A DNA stretch of 64,000 bases from an uncultured Bacteroides sp. (GCA_900546925.1 UREV01000003.1:1-64000); one strand, 5' to 3'. Shown: positions 49,722 to 59,690, numbered from the stretch's first letter. Notes: generated by a model not told the origin, from the letters alone. Program-made: numbers and translations.

Positions 49722-51941
49722 TTATTTCTCTGAGAACTCTATAGCGAATCCGCCACCTCTTGCCATAAAGATAGGAAGAATGCTCTCGGAGGTCACCTCC
49801 TGCTCGTTGATTACATAAGCCTGAGGATTCTTCTGGTAATCAGCATCAGAAGCATCTGAGTAAATCTTGGCTACGTATGTCTTTCCGGGGTCGAGGAAAT
49901 TCATAGGCACATCCAGAGTTCTGCTGTTCTCGTCAGTAACACCGCCGGCGAACCATTTTCCGGTTTTCTTCGCCTTACGTGCCACCACGATATAATCACC
50001 AGGCTCAGCAAGCAGATATTTGCTCTTCTGCCAGTCTACAGCCACGTCCTTTATGAACTGGAACGCATCAGCGAACTGCTCATAATGCTCAGGAAAATCT
50101 GCTGCCATCTGGAGAGGGGAGTACATCGTAAGGTAAAGTGCGAGTTGATTTGCTATAGTGGCATTGACCTTAGACGTATTCGAACAGAATTTCGAGAGAT
50201 CCATCTCGAAGATTCCTGGGGTGAAGTCCATCGGACCGCCGTTTAGACGGGTGAACGGAAGGATGGTCACATGCATTGGCTGAGTTCCGCCAAATGCCTG
50301 ATACTCAGTTCCACGGGCACTCTCGTTGCCTACAAGGTTAGGGTAGGTGCGGCAGAGACCTGTAGGGCGGACGGCCTCATGTGCATTCACCATAATGTGG
50401 TGCTTTGCAGCCTCTTTTACCGCGTAGAGGTAGTGGTTGTTCATCCACTGGCCGTAGTGATGCTCGCCGAACGGCAGGATATCTCCTACATAGCCGCTCT
50501 TTACAGCGTCGTAACCATATTTGTTCATAAGGTTGTAAGCGGCCTCCATGTGTCTCTCGTAATTACGTGAAGATGAAGAGGTCTCATGGTGCATGAGAAG
50601 TTTTACACCCTTCGAATGTGCATACTCGTTGAGCGCTTTGATGTCGAAATCAGGGTAAGGAGTAACGAAATCGAACACGTCATCCTTGTTGCAGTTAGCC
50701 CAGTCTTCCCAGCCTATGTTCCAGCCTTCTACGAGAACCTGGTCGAAGCCATGTTTCGCGGCGAAGTCGATATAGCGGCGTACATTCTCGTTGTTTGCAG
50801 AATGCTTGCCGTTAGGTTTCGCAGAAGCATAGTCAGTAACGCCAAGTCGTACTGAAGAGAATTCGTCAGTATAAGCCCAAGTGCCTTTTCCGGAAATCAT
50901 TTCCCACCATACTCCGATATATTTCACAGGATGAATCCAGGAAACGTCATCGTAGGCGCAAGGATCGTTGAGGTTCAGTACAAGTCTGGACTCCAACTGT
51001 TTACAAGCATTGTCCACTACCTGAACTGTTCTCCATGGGCTCTTGCAAGGAGTCTGCAGACGACCGTTCCAGCCTTCTGCGTCCGGGGTCAATGCTGCCT
51101 TGAATGTGAGTGTGGCAGGGTCCAAATCCAGATGCATACATGAGTAATCCACAAGCGCGGCCTCATGAATGTTTACATAGAGACCCTCATCGCTCTTCAT
51201 CTGAAGAGAAGTCTGAACACCGGTCATCGAGAACGGAGTCTGCGAAGAATTACCGCAGAAAGACTCTTCCATCTTGGTTTTGATTTCGCTCAGACGTGAT
51301 ACGGTATATTCATACTCCTGAGTGTCGTAATCGCCTGGAATCCAGAGCGCTGTATAATCACCACCCATAGCGAACTCCGTCATTTCGTCCTTGATTACGA
51401 AATAAGTGAGGCCCTTCTGCTCAGGGAACTCGTAGCGGAAACCGAGACCGTCATCGAACAGTCTGAAACGGATGGTCATCTTCTTGTCGGAAGCGGTCTG
51501 CACGAGGTTGACTGCCAACTCATTATAGTGATTGCGTATTTCTGACTCCTCACCCCATACCGGGTTCCAAGTCTCATCGAAAGAGCAAGTATCCACGCTC
51601 TCTACCTTGAAACCGTCATGGAAAGACCAGCATGGTTTCGCATCTACTTTCTTCATGCCCTTATCCCCGAAAATGATTTTCTGAGCTTTCAGGACACCTC
51701 GCATTTCATAACCGAGATGACTCGGACGAATTACTGCCGTTTCGCCGTAATTAAGTGAGTACATGGGGCTTCCGTCCGGCGCAATGCCGAATTTCATCGA
51801 GAGGTTTCCGTCTGGAGATTTCAGGACGGAGACTTCGGAAAGTTCAGACGTTGTCTGACCTGAGCTGCCACAAGACTGTGCCAATGCCGATGCCGCACAA
51901 ATCGCCGTACCCGCGAAAAGTACTTTTTTGAAAAGGTTCAT
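49722..51941 (-). CDS. susB: Glycoside hydrolase family 97 alpha-glucosidase (SusB-like)
   Basis: The 739-residue enzyme resembles Bacteroides SusB, an inverting GH97 that releases glucose from maltooligosaccharides. It has an N-terminal signal with a possible lipobox LAQSC, an N-terminal beta-supersandwich, a (beta/alpha)8 barrel and a C-terminal beta-sheet. Candidate acidic residues lie in LLMHHETSSSSR, MVNAHEAVRPTGL and GNESARGTEY, which correspond to the calcium-linked catalytic glutamates of inverting GH97. VEGWNIGWEDW is another family segment. It is 17 bp downstream of the SusA-like gene. The symbol is by homology and position. Confidence 0.9.
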   Translation of the reverse strand: MNLFKKVLFAGTAICAASALAQSCGSSGQTTSELSEVSVLKSPDGNLSMKFGIAPDGSPMYSLNYGETAVIRPSHLGYEMRGVLKAQKIIFGDKGMKKVDAKPCWSFHDGFKVESVDTCSFDETWNPVWGEESEIRNHYNELAVNLVQTASDKKMTIRFRLFDDGLGFRYEFPEQKGLTYFVIKDEMTEFAMGGDYTALWIPGDYDTQEYEYTVSRLSEIKTKMEESFCGNSSQTPFSMTGVQTSLQMKSDEGLYVNIHEAALVDYSCMHLDLDPATLTFKAALTPDAEGWNGRLQTPCKSPWRTVQVVDNACKQLESRLVLNLNDPCAYDDVSWIHPVKYIGVWWEMISGKGTWAYTDEFSSVRLGVTDYASAKPNGKHSANNENVRRYIDFAAKHGFDQVLVEGWNIGWEDWANCNKDDVFDFVTPYPDFDIKALNEYAHSKGVKLLMHHETSSSSRNYERHMEAAYNLMNKYGYDAVKSGYVGDILPFGEHHYGQWMNNHYLYAVKEAAKHHIMVNAHEAVRPTGLCRTYPNLVGNESARGTEYQAFGGTQPMHVTILPFTRLNGGPMDFTPGIFEMDLSKFCSNTSKVNATIANQLALYLTMYSPLQMAADFPEHYEQFADAFQFIKDVAVDWQKSKYLLAEPGDYIVVARKAKKTGKWFAGGVTDENSRTLDVPMNFLDPGKTYVAKIYSDASDADYQKNPQAYVINEQEVTSESILPIFMARGGGFAIEFSEK

Positions 51942-51958
51942 ATCAATGTTTATTTGCG

Positions 51959-53890
51959 TTATTTTTTACGTTTATACTCTACGACCAAAGCTTTGCGTGG
52001 ACCTACGACTGTAGAATCATTGACCTCAACAGCCTCTCCCGTCAGCACATCCTTTCCGTTATGGAGACCCTCAGCGATTTCGGCGTAGTGCGACCATGGG
52101 ATGCTCTTGCGGCCGCGCGAATTGTTGATGAAGACGAACACCGCCTCATCGGCATTGTACCTGAAATAAGCGTAGGTGTTGTCTCTCGAGAGGAAGTGGA
52201 TGGTCTTGCCGTCGTGAATCACGCTCTTGCCCTTTCTCCACTGGAAGAGCTTTCGGGTAAAGTCGTGCAACTCAGCTACTTGACCTGCCGGTACGGGCTT
52301 GCCGTCTGTTCCTGTCAATGCTGCCTTACGTCCGTCTTCTGTGAACCAGTTTTCCTTGTCGCCGTTCCATCCGCCAGGGAAGTCTACGCGCAATCCGCCG
52401 TGTCCCTGGCTCTTGTCTTTCGATACGAACATCATCTCGTCACCTGCGAAAATCTGAGGGAAACCGCGCATGGTAGCCATCATGGTCATCACAATTTTCA
52501 TTCTGTCAGGGTTCTGTCTTACGACGTCTCCGATTCTGTCGGTATCATGGTTTCCAGGGAAAATCATCATCTTGGAAAGGTCATGATATACGAAATCGTG
52601 TGACAGACAATCATATACCTTGGTCATACCGGCGCCCCACTGAGAGGAATCCGTAGGAACTCCTGCACAAATCGCATCGTACAGAGGGAAGTCCATTATG
52701 GAAGGAAGGTTAGAGTTGAAACCGTCTTTGTTCTCGTTATCTGCCTGCCAGTAAGCAAGTTGTGGGATAGATGAGGTCCAGCATTCTCCTACGATGTTGA
52801 AGTTAGGATATTCATCGCGGACAGCCTTGCACCATTTGCTCATCGGTTCCTTTTCATTATATGGATAAGTGTCCACTCTGAATCCGTCGAGTCCTGAGTA
52901 TTCTATCCACCAGATGGCCCACTGCTGGAAATACTTGAGAGTAAAGGCATTGTCCAAATTCATATCAGGCATCGAAGGTACGAACCAGCCGCTCTCCTGG
53001 AGATTCAGGTCATACTTCGAAGCGTTGGGATCCATGTTCGTGGAAAAGCAGACATTGGTTCCGGTGTATTCAGGGAACTGGTGTATCCAATCCTGGAACG
53101 GGAGGTCCTTCATCCACCAATGTGCTGTGCCGCAATGGTTTGTGACGATATCCATCACTATTTTAAGACCTTTCTCATGTGCTTTGGTCACCAACTCGCG
53201 ATAAAGTTCGTTGGATCCGAAGCGTGGGTCGATATGGTAATAGTCAGAGCAAGCATATCCGTGGTATGAGCCGCCCGGTTCGTTGTCCTCCAGAAGAGGG
53301 GTGCACCAAATGGTGGTAGCTCCGAGGTCCTCTATATAATTGAGGTGGTCGATAATTCCTTGGATATCACCACCGTGACGACCGAAGAATGCCTCGCGAT
53401 TCTCCTTCTCTGCTGTGTCCTCAGTAGAGTCGTTAGAAGTGTCTCCGTTCGCAAAGCGGTCTGGCATAATGAGATAGATCATGTCTGCCGCTGTATAGCT
53501 CTTGCGCTTCGCGGAACCTGACTCGCGCGCCGCAATCTCATAAGGACGCTTGAACGCAGGTTTGCCGTCCTTGCTGAATACCAGATAGTAAGTTCCCGGC
53601 TCGGCATTTCTGTTTATGTCAATGTCCGCGAACAAGAAGTTCGGGCTGTCAGCTTTGTGAATCTTGGAGACGGAAACTCCTTTTCCGCCTTCTACGGAAA
53701 GCTCATATTCTGAAATCTTGTCTCCCTGAACCATAAGCTGCAAGGAGGTCTTCATTCCTGTCCACCAGGAGAGTGGCTCTACACGATGAACTTGTGTGCT
53801 GTCGGCGTCAGCTACGGCAGAAATATCTTGTCCGCTGGAGCAAGCTGCCAACATAATTGAGGCACTTATCATAAATAATGTTTTTCTCAT
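51959..53890 (-). CDS. susA: GH13 neopullulanase/cyclomaltodextrinase-type enzyme (SusA-like)
   Basis: The 643-residue lipoprotein (MLAACSSG, Cys at about residue 16) has an N-terminal beta domain (about 30-130) of the cyclomaltodextrinase-N type, a GH13 barrel and a C-terminal beta domain. Conserved regions are DIVTNH, GFRVDTYPY (nucleophile Asp), IVGECW (acid Glu) and FPGNHDTDR (third Asp). It would cut alpha-1,4 bonds of starch fragments. I moved the start to the ATG at 53890, because the extra 20 residues before MRKTLF are not signal-like. Its neighbours are GH13 genes upstream and GH97 downstream. Confidence 0.9.
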   Translation of the reverse strand: MRKTLFMISASIMLAACSSGQDISAVADADSTQVHRVEPLSWWTGMKTSLQLMVQGDKISEYELSVEGGKGVSVSKIHKADSPNFLFADIDINRNAEPGTYYLVFSKDGKPAFKRPYEIAARESGSAKRKSYTAADMIYLIMPDRFANGDTSNDSTEDTAEKENREAFFGRHGGDIQGIIDHLNYIEDLGATTIWCTPLLEDNEPGGSYHGYACSDYYHIDPRFGSNELYRELVTKAHEKGLKIVMDIVTNHCGTAHWWMKDLPFQDWIHQFPEYTGTNVCFSTNMDPNASKYDLNLQESGWFVPSMPDMNLDNAFTLKYFQQWAIWWIEYSGLDGFRVDTYPYNEKEPMSKWCKAVRDEYPNFNIVGECWTSSIPQLAYWQADNENKDGFNSNLPSIMDFPLYDAICAGVPTDSSQWGAGMTKVYDCLSHDFVYHDLSKMMIFPGNHDTDRIGDVVRQNPDRMKIVMTMMATMRGFPQIFAGDEMMFVSKDKSQGHGGLRVDFPGGWNGDKENWFTEDGRKAALTGTDGKPVPAGQVAELHDFTRKLFQWRKGKSVIHDGKTIHFLSRDNTYAYFRYNADEAVFVFINNSRGRKSIPWSHYAEIAEGLHNGKDVLTGEAVEVNDSTVVGPRKALVVEYKRKK

Positions 53891-53901
53891 AAATGTAGTA
53901 A

Positions 53902-55584
53902 TTATTGTTTGAATATTGCTGAAGAATATGCTCCCAATGTCAACTTCCAAGTATCAGCTGTCTTATAAGCACTTGCCGTACCGTGAAGTCCCACGGCCTG
54001 AGACAAGTCTTCATGGAAAAATGCGTCGTATTGAGTGTTGCCGAAATTGTGTACTACCAGCAGTTTTTCTCCGTCTCCTTCGATGAACCATGCGGCTATG
54101 TTCTTGTCTGTCTGGCGGTTTTCATCATAGTCAGGATGTTTGCTCATCTTTCCTGATGCCAGTGCAGGATGAGCGTTTCTGAGTTTTGTGAAATATCTGT
54201 AAACGCTTAGTACAGAGTTGTTGTCTTCGCTTTGCGCTTCCACGCTCATAGCCTTGGTGAGCATTCCGGAATCGTATTTCCCGTTTACACCGGCTGTGGC
54301 GGTATTGGTGGAACTTCTGTCCCAGATTATCGGAGCACGCACATACTCATCTCCACGACTCTTTGTACCCCAGTAGCCGAGTTCCTCACCTTGATATATA
54401 TAAGGATGTCCCTGAGAAGTCATGAGTACGGCAGCGGCGAGCTTCATTTTTTCTTTCGACTTGTCGAGGTCAGAACCGGCTCTGTCTTCGTCATGATTTG
54501 ACAGTTTAGTAGCTTCGATATAATCTGTACGATATTGTGAATAAGCACTTTGCATGCTGATTATATCGTGTGCGAAGTAAAGTCCTGTGTTGTTCTGCAA
54601 CGCCCATTTCAGTTTGTACCAGAAACTGAATTCGAATAGGGCAGGGAGGCCTGCATAATAAGGGGCTACCTTGTCGCAGTCATCGAGCATCTCTCCGACC
54701 ATGTAGAAATCCCCGTTGCCGCCGCGAGCCTTGAAAGTGGTGTTGCATCTGTCATAGAACTTTTTGAGAAACATCGGATTCTCAGACGAATACGCATTGT
54801 GGTAGATATGCTTTACCGCGTCGAGCCTGAATCCGTCCACGCCCAAATTTATCCATTTGTCTGCGGCTGAGGTCAATGCCTTAAAGGCATCTGACTTTTC
54901 GGCTTCTGCTGCAGGTCCGTAGTTCAAATCTGCGAACCAGTCTGTCCAGAAATGAGAGTGGAACATCTCGTTACCTGTTCCTGTACGGAACCATTGGCCT
55001 GAGTCATAACCTTTTGAGCCTTCAGTCGCGATTTGCGGGATTTTTCCTGCAGCGATATCAGCGGACGGGTTCTCGGAAAATATATAGAAGTTCCTGTACG
55101 GACTGTCCTTCGAGGCTTTGGCAGACTTGAACCACGGGTGGGCACTGGCAGTGTGATTCAGCACATAGTCGAGATATATTTTTATCCCCTTAGCATGTGC
55201 TGCATCTAAAAGTGACTTGAAGTCCGCTTCTGTGCCATACGCAGGATTCACTGTTTCATAATCAGTTACGTCGTATCCGTGATAGGAAGATGACGGATGG
55301 ATAGGGGAGAGCCAAAGGGCGGAAACTCCTAAACTGCTGAAGTAGTCCAAGTGGTTTTCGATACCTTTGAAATCTCCTACCTTGTCCCCGTCGCTGTCTG
55401 CAAAGCTATAGACAAGCACCTGATAGGTGATGTCGCTTCTTACATTTCCATCCCAAGACAGTGCCGGATCTTCTATTTGGCCCCCTTCAGTCCGGATAAT
55501 CTTCTTAGGCGTGTCTTTCGAGCAGGCGACAAATAGCATCGCTGCCGCAGATAGCGCGACAAATGTCTTGTTCAGTGAAATCAT
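53902..55584 (-). CDS. GH13 alpha-amylase lipoprotein
   Basis: The 560-residue lipoprotein (AMLFVACSKD, Cys at about residue 21) has an intact GH13 catalytic set: YLDYVLNHT, VDGFRLDAVKH (nucleophile), MVGEMLDD (acid) and LSNHDEDR. SSYHGYDVTDY is the typical early barrel segment, and the protein ends with a short beta-sandwich. It is the most SusG-like enzyme here by being a lipidated alpha-amylase in the PUL, although no inserted CBM is obvious. It lies 3 bp after the next upstream GH13 gene and 11 bp before the SusA-like gene. Confidence 0.88.
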   Translation of the reverse strand: MISLNKTFVALSAAAMLFVACSKDTPKKIIRTEGGQIEDPALSWDGNVRSDITYQVLVYSFADSDGDKVGDFKGIENHLDYFSSLGVSALWLSPIHPSSSYHGYDVTDYETVNPAYGTEADFKSLLDAAHAKGIKIYLDYVLNHTASAHPWFKSAKASKDSPYRNFYIFSENPSADIAAGKIPQIATEGSKGYDSGQWFRTGTGNEMFHSHFWTDWFADLNYGPAAEAEKSDAFKALTSAADKWINLGVDGFRLDAVKHIYHNAYSSENPMFLKKFYDRCNTTFKARGGNGDFYMVGEMLDDCDKVAPYYAGLPALFEFSFWYKLKWALQNNTGLYFAHDIISMQSAYSQYRTDYIEATKLSNHDEDRAGSDLDKSKEKMKLAAAVLMTSQGHPYIYQGEELGYWGTKSRGDEYVRAPIIWDRSSTNTATAGVNGKYDSGMLTKAMSVEAQSEDNNSVLSVYRYFTKLRNAHPALASGKMSKHPDYDENRQTDKNIAAWFIEGDGEKLLVVHNFGNTQYDAFFHEDLSQAVGLHGTASAYKTADTWKLTLGAYSSAIFKQ

Positions 55585-55587
55585 CTT

Positions 55588-56904
55588 TTATTTCTTGAAA
55601 ATATAATACTTGTAACCGGACAGGTATTCTGAATCTCCGAGCTTTCTCTTTTCGCCGGAAATCATATCTGTAACTTCTGCACCTTTCCATCCTTCAGGCA
55701 CTTCCGCCAGTACGTCGCATCTTCTTGCGGATGCCATAATCAGGAAGTTTTCGCCGTTCAGTGATTTTGCGAAAGTTACGACATCTTTTGCAGGGTAAGG
55801 TGTCATCTGTCCTTTCCTGAGAGCAGGATGTTCGTTATAGAGGTGCATGAGCTGTCTGTATTCCTGTCGGAGCTGAGGGTTCATGCTCCAGTCTACCGGT
55901 ACGTAGTTGAAGAAGTTGATGGTACTAGGGTAGCCTACCTCCTGAGAACCGTATATGAGGGCGCCGCCATGGAGGAAAGCAGAAATGGTAAAGGCTGACA
56001 TGGAACCATCTGTGGATATGAATTCGTCGATAGGAGACATCTTGGTGGCCTCATCGTGATTTGTCGTAAAGCGCAGTTTTACACAGCCTTCCGGTATGGA
56101 ATCATATTCCTCCATGTCGGTCTTGAATACTTTTGCAGCGGTAGTGTCTTTTCTGAACACTTCGCGCATGGTCTCCGCGAAATCCCATGCATAGTTCATC
56201 TCGAATCCTGCATCGAAATGATCTTTGCGTTTGCCCTCAGCCAGGAGAAGCAACTTGTGATCCGGCATTGACCTTAACGAATCGATAGCCTGTTTCCAGA
56301 AATCGAATGGAACGAAATCGGCGGCATCACAGCGGAATCCGTCTACTCCGGCCTCGTTCACCCAGAACTTCATGGCGTCGATCATAGCGAGACGCATGTC
56401 CTGGTTGTCGAAGTTCAGGTCAGCGACATCGAGCCAGCCGGTGCCTTCAGGGGAAATAATTGTTCCTGTGGAATCTTGGGTATACCAGTCCGGATGATCC
56501 AGCACCCATGCGTTGTCCCAAGAAGTGTGGTTTGCCACCCAGTCGATTATGACAGACATTCCGCGCTTGTGACATTCGTCTACGAAAGAGTTGAACTCTT
56601 GCATGTTTCCGAATTCAGGGTTAAGAGCTTTGTAGTCTTTTATACAATAAGGTGAGTTCACACTGTTTTCCTTTCCTACTTCGTAGATAGGCATGAGCCA
56701 TACTACATTGGCTCCCAAGCTCTTAATGGAGTCGAGCTGAAGAGCTGCGGCGTTAAAAGAATGGTCCGGTGCGAAGACTCTCGGATTTACCTGATACATC
56801 ATCACGTCTTCAGGTGCAGGGACTTTGTAAGTTACCTTGTTTTCGCATGAAACCGAAGCTCCGCAGATCATTGCGGCGATGGCTAATTTATTTAATGTCT
56901 TCAT
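55588..56904 (-). CDS. GH13 enzyme (tandem paralogue A)
   Basis: This 438-residue lipoprotein (GASVSC, Cys at about residue 20) has a compact GH13 barrel: VWLMPIYEVGKENSVNSPYC, IIDWVANHT, VDGFRCDAADFVPF (nucleophile), LLLAEGKRKDHFD (acid), TTNHDEAT (third Asp). It lacks the larger C-terminal domain of the other amylases. It is closely similar to the next gene, and its stop side is 3 bp from the following GH13. The ATG overlaps the stop of its paralogue by 4 bp. It is probably a maltooligosaccharide-acting amylase; the cleavage pattern cannot be told. Confidence 0.88.
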   Translation of the reverse strand: MKTLNKLAIAAMICGASVSCENKVTYKVPAPEDVMMYQVNPRVFAPDHSFNAAALQLDSIKSLGANVVWLMPIYEVGKENSVNSPYCIKDYKALNPEFGNMQEFNSFVDECHKRGMSVIIDWVANHTSWDNAWVLDHPDWYTQDSTGTIISPEGTGWLDVADLNFDNQDMRLAMIDAMKFWVNEAGVDGFRCDAADFVPFDFWKQAIDSLRSMPDHKLLLLAEGKRKDHFDAGFEMNYAWDFAETMREVFRKDTTAAKVFKTDMEEYDSIPEGCVKLRFTTNHDEATKMSPIDEFISTDGSMSAFTISAFLHGGALIYGSQEVGYPSTINFFNYVPVDWSMNPQLRQEYRQLMHLYNEHPALRKGQMTPYPAKDVVTFAKSLNGENFLIMASARRCDVLAEVPEGWKGAEVTDMISGEKRKLGDSEYLSGYKYYIFKK

Positions 56905-58244
56905 TTTACAATGTAAATCTTATATTCGTAAGGTTTGAGTGTCAATGCCTGCGGGATGGTGACTTTTTCGCCACTTGACATCTCTTCGGCTGTCTTGCCG
57001 GCCTGTTCCATCGGGACTTTCACCTGCAAATCGGAACCGGTCGGATTAATGACTGCCAACGCTCCTTTCTCGCCTCCCGCCCATACGGCCGCACCTTTGC
57101 CGGACTGATAGAGTACAGGCTTCGCAGTCCTGTATGGGTCAATGCCTTTGTACGCTGTCATGAATTTTTTGTATCCCTCAGTGTAGGCCTTGTCGTCGTT
57201 CCAGTTCAGGATGTTATAGTTAAAGAAAGAAAGCGTCTTCCCGTAACCTATTTCCTGTGAACTGTAAATCATTACGCAGTCTGACATCATGGCTGTAAGT
57301 ACGAATGCTGCCATAGCTCCATCCTTGCTTTTGAACGCGGAGATAGGGGAGTGCTCGTTTGCTGTCATGTCATGACTGGTTATATATCTCATACGGTATG
57401 CGCCGTCAGGTACTCCTGCGAGGTCTGAATTCTGGAATGAGTACAGATCAGACAGAGAGTTGCTTCCAGCCCAGACTTTTTCTGCGGTGTATACGAAATT
57501 CCAGGAATAAACTGCATCGAATCCGGAGTTGTAAAGGCTTGATTTATTGCCTTCTGCAAGCATGAATAATTCTTCGCCCTTTATCTTTTTCAGTTCGTTT
57601 ATGGCTTTGCTCCAGAAGTCCTCAGGGACACCTTCGGCGTAATCGCATCTGAATCCATCCACGTCGGCTTCGTTTATCCAGTATTTCATGGCATCGATCA
57701 TGGCGGTGCGCAGTGACTGTGAATTGTAGTTCAGATCAGCGACATCGGACCATCCCATTCCTTCCGGAGAGATGATTTCTCCTTTTCCGTTCTGGGTGTA
57801 CCAGTCTTTGTGCTCTGTTGTCCAGGCATTGTCCCAGGCAGTATGGTTAGCGACCCAGTCGAGAATGACTCTCATTCCTTTCGAATGGGCAGCATTGACC
57901 AAATTCTTCAAATCTTGGAGGTTGCCGAATTCGGCATTCACCTTTTCATAATTTTTTACGCAATAGGGAGATCCTACGCTGTTTTTCTGGCCTTGTTCGT
58001 AAATCGGCATCAGCCACAGTACGTCAGTCCCGAGTTCTTTAATTTCATCGAGCCTTCCTGTGATGGACTGTAACGCGTTAGTCTTGGCGAAAACTTTAGG
58101 GTTCGCTTCATATATTACGACCGAGCTGCGTGCCTCTGCAGGACTCGGATCCGGTTCGTCATTTTTACCGGAATTACTGCACCCCGTAGCGAGATGCAGT
58201 AACACCGTTGAAAATATGAATGTCAGTTTAAGTCTGGTATTCAT
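56901..58244 (-). CDS. GH13 enzyme (tandem paralogue B)
   Basis: This 447-residue lipoprotein (HLATGC, Cys at about residue 22) matches paralogue A segment by segment: LWLMPIYEQGQKNSVGSPYC, ILDWVANHTAWDNAW, VDGFRCDYAEGVP (nucleophile), FMLAEGNKS (acid), ITSHDMTANEHSP. A proline-rich linker follows the lipid anchor. I set the start at the ATG 58244; a TTG at 58262 would add six residues and overlap the upstream gene. The tandem pair looks like a local duplication in the starch PUL. Confidence 0.87.
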   Translation of the reverse strand: MNTRLKLTFIFSTVLLHLATGCSNSGKNDEPDPSPAEARSSVVIYEANPKVFAKTNALQSITGRLDEIKELGTDVLWLMPIYEQGQKNSVGSPYCVKNYEKVNAEFGNLQDLKNLVNAAHSKGMRVILDWVANHTAWDNAWTTEHKDWYTQNGKGEIISPEGMGWSDVADLNYNSQSLRTAMIDAMKYWINEADVDGFRCDYAEGVPEDFWSKAINELKKIKGEELFMLAEGNKSSLYNSGFDAVYSWNFVYTAEKVWAGSNSLSDLYSFQNSDLAGVPDGAYRMRYITSHDMTANEHSPISAFKSKDGAMAAFVLTAMMSDCVMIYSSQEIGYGKTLSFFNYNILNWNDDKAYTEGYKKFMTAYKGIDPYRTAKPVLYQSGKGAAVWAGGEKGALAVINPTGSDLQVKVPMEQAGKTAEEMSSGEKVTIPQALTLKPYEYKIYIVK

Positions 58245-58248
58245 TTGA

Positions 58249-59682
58249 TTATGGTTTTGCAATTACCTCGAAACTGCTGCTTGTGATAGAGAGATAGATG
58301 TCGGATTCTATTTTGAGGTCTTTTGAAGCGTCGAACTGGGTACCGTTGTTATTGTTGAATATCAAGTTTACGACTTTACCCGTGTAGTCTTTGGCGATTT
58401 CGAACTTCTTGAAAGTCTTCCCGCCGATAGTAACATCGGTAGAAGCCTTTCCAGGCCATCCGCCGAATATTTCAGCATCACCGTAAGCATAGAGATAGAG
58501 TGCATCCCAGCCGCTGTTATCCTGAACGAAGATAGAATAACCGGGCTCTGACGGCGTAGGATCCGGTGTTTCCTCTCCATCTGCAGAAGGGTTCTGAGGG
58601 TTTACCTCGTAAGCCTTCTTGCCTTCGATGAGGATATAGTAATCGTGGTTTTCGATAGCCTCGATGTTGAGGTCTGGAGTCTGCTCACCTGCGCCGTTGT
58701 TGTTGAAGATAGCGTTTACGAGCTGTCCTACGGCTGCATCAGGAATAGGGATCTGCTGATAAGTCTTCTCCTTTATGGTCACGGTCTTTCCAGTGGTACC
58801 TGTACCAGGCCATCCTCCGAAGAACTCGTTATCGTTACCCCAAGTGTAGAGAGAAACGCCATCCCAGCCCTGGTTATTCAGGACATAGAAGTATCTTGTT
58901 TCTGCAACATCCACTGCTTCAGCACTTTCTGCGGTAATAGAGAAGAAGATATTCTTATTTATCACGTTCTTCTTCAAGCAGTCGAAATTCTCTACCTGGA
59001 CACCACCGTTATTGTTGTTGAAAATAAATGTCAACTCCATGCCGGCGCGGTCAGCACCGAGATCGAAATACTTGTAAGTTTTACCGTTAATCTTCTCTGT
59101 TCCGTCAGGAAGTTTGCCTGGCCATCCGCCGCAAGCTTCTTCTGTTCCATAGCAATACAACGCTGTGGCATCCCAGCCTGAATTATCCTCGAGATAAACA
59201 GTATAACCATCGTGAACGGTAGCTTCAGGAGCCTTGTCGAAATATGACTTCCAGTGAGTTACATAGATGTTGTTTCTGGTACCTACCTCGAAGTTGTCAG
59301 TTCTGCTGACTACTTCTCCGAGTGCTGAACGCTCTGCGCCACCGTCAGATGACACGAACCAGTAACCATCTGCAAGAGATTTTCCTGAAACGAATGTCTT
59401 AGGATCGAGGTAAATACCCCATTTTCCATCCACCTTAGTAGATTTTTCGAGCTGCCACTGCATGTTGCCCACGGCAGCCTCTTCACCGCCGTTGAAAGCT
59501 CCGGCGATATAAAGTTCAGCATCAGCAGTCGTCTCTTTCGGAGCGATTACCTCCAGAAGGATACTGCTCTCCTTAATTTCGAAGGCCGGCTGTTCGTGAT
59601 CGAACACGATCTCTTCTTCGCTGCAACCGCTGAAGAAGGCTCCTGCCAACGCCAATGAAAGTATGTATGATATTTTTTTCAT
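58249..59682 (-). CDS. SusE/SusF-like starch-binding lipoprotein with three CBM26-like repeats
   Basis: The 477-residue surface lipoprotein (FFSGCSEE, Cys at about residue 20) has a SusE-type N-terminal domain (about 25-155), followed by three repeats. Each contains the pattern W-D-x3-LY-x-Y/W-G...GGWPG and later an IFNNNNG strand: GWDATALYCYG (about 170), GWDGVSLYTWG (about 275) and GWDALYLYAYG (about 395). These are the aromatic ligand positions of CBM26 starch-binding modules. A Pro/Thr-rich linker separates repeats 2 and 3. It would hold starch at the cell surface for the SusC/D importer and lipidated amylases. It sits between susD and the amylases. Confidence 0.88.
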   Translation of the reverse strand: MKKISYILSLALAGAFFSGCSEEEIVFDHEQPAFEIKESSILLEVIAPKETTADAELYIAGAFNGGEEAAVGNMQWQLEKSTKVDGKWGIYLDPKTFVSGKSLADGYWFVSSDGGAERSALGEVVSRTDNFEVGTRNNIYVTHWKSYFDKAPEATVHDGYTVYLEDNSGWDATALYCYGTEEACGGWPGKLPDGTEKINGKTYKYFDLGADRAGMELTFIFNNNNGGVQVENFDCLKKNVINKNIFFSITAESAEAVDVAETRYFYVLNNQGWDGVSLYTWGNDNEFFGGWPGTGTTGKTVTIKEKTYQQIPIPDAAVGQLVNAIFNNNGAGEQTPDLNIEAIENHDYYILIEGKKAYEVNPQNPSADGEETPDPTPSEPGYSIFVQDNSGWDALYLYAYGDAEIFGGWPGKASTDVTIGGKTFKKFEIAKDYTGKVVNLIFNNNNGTQFDASKDLKIESDIYLSITSSSFEVIAKP

Positions 59683-59690
59683 GTCAATGT

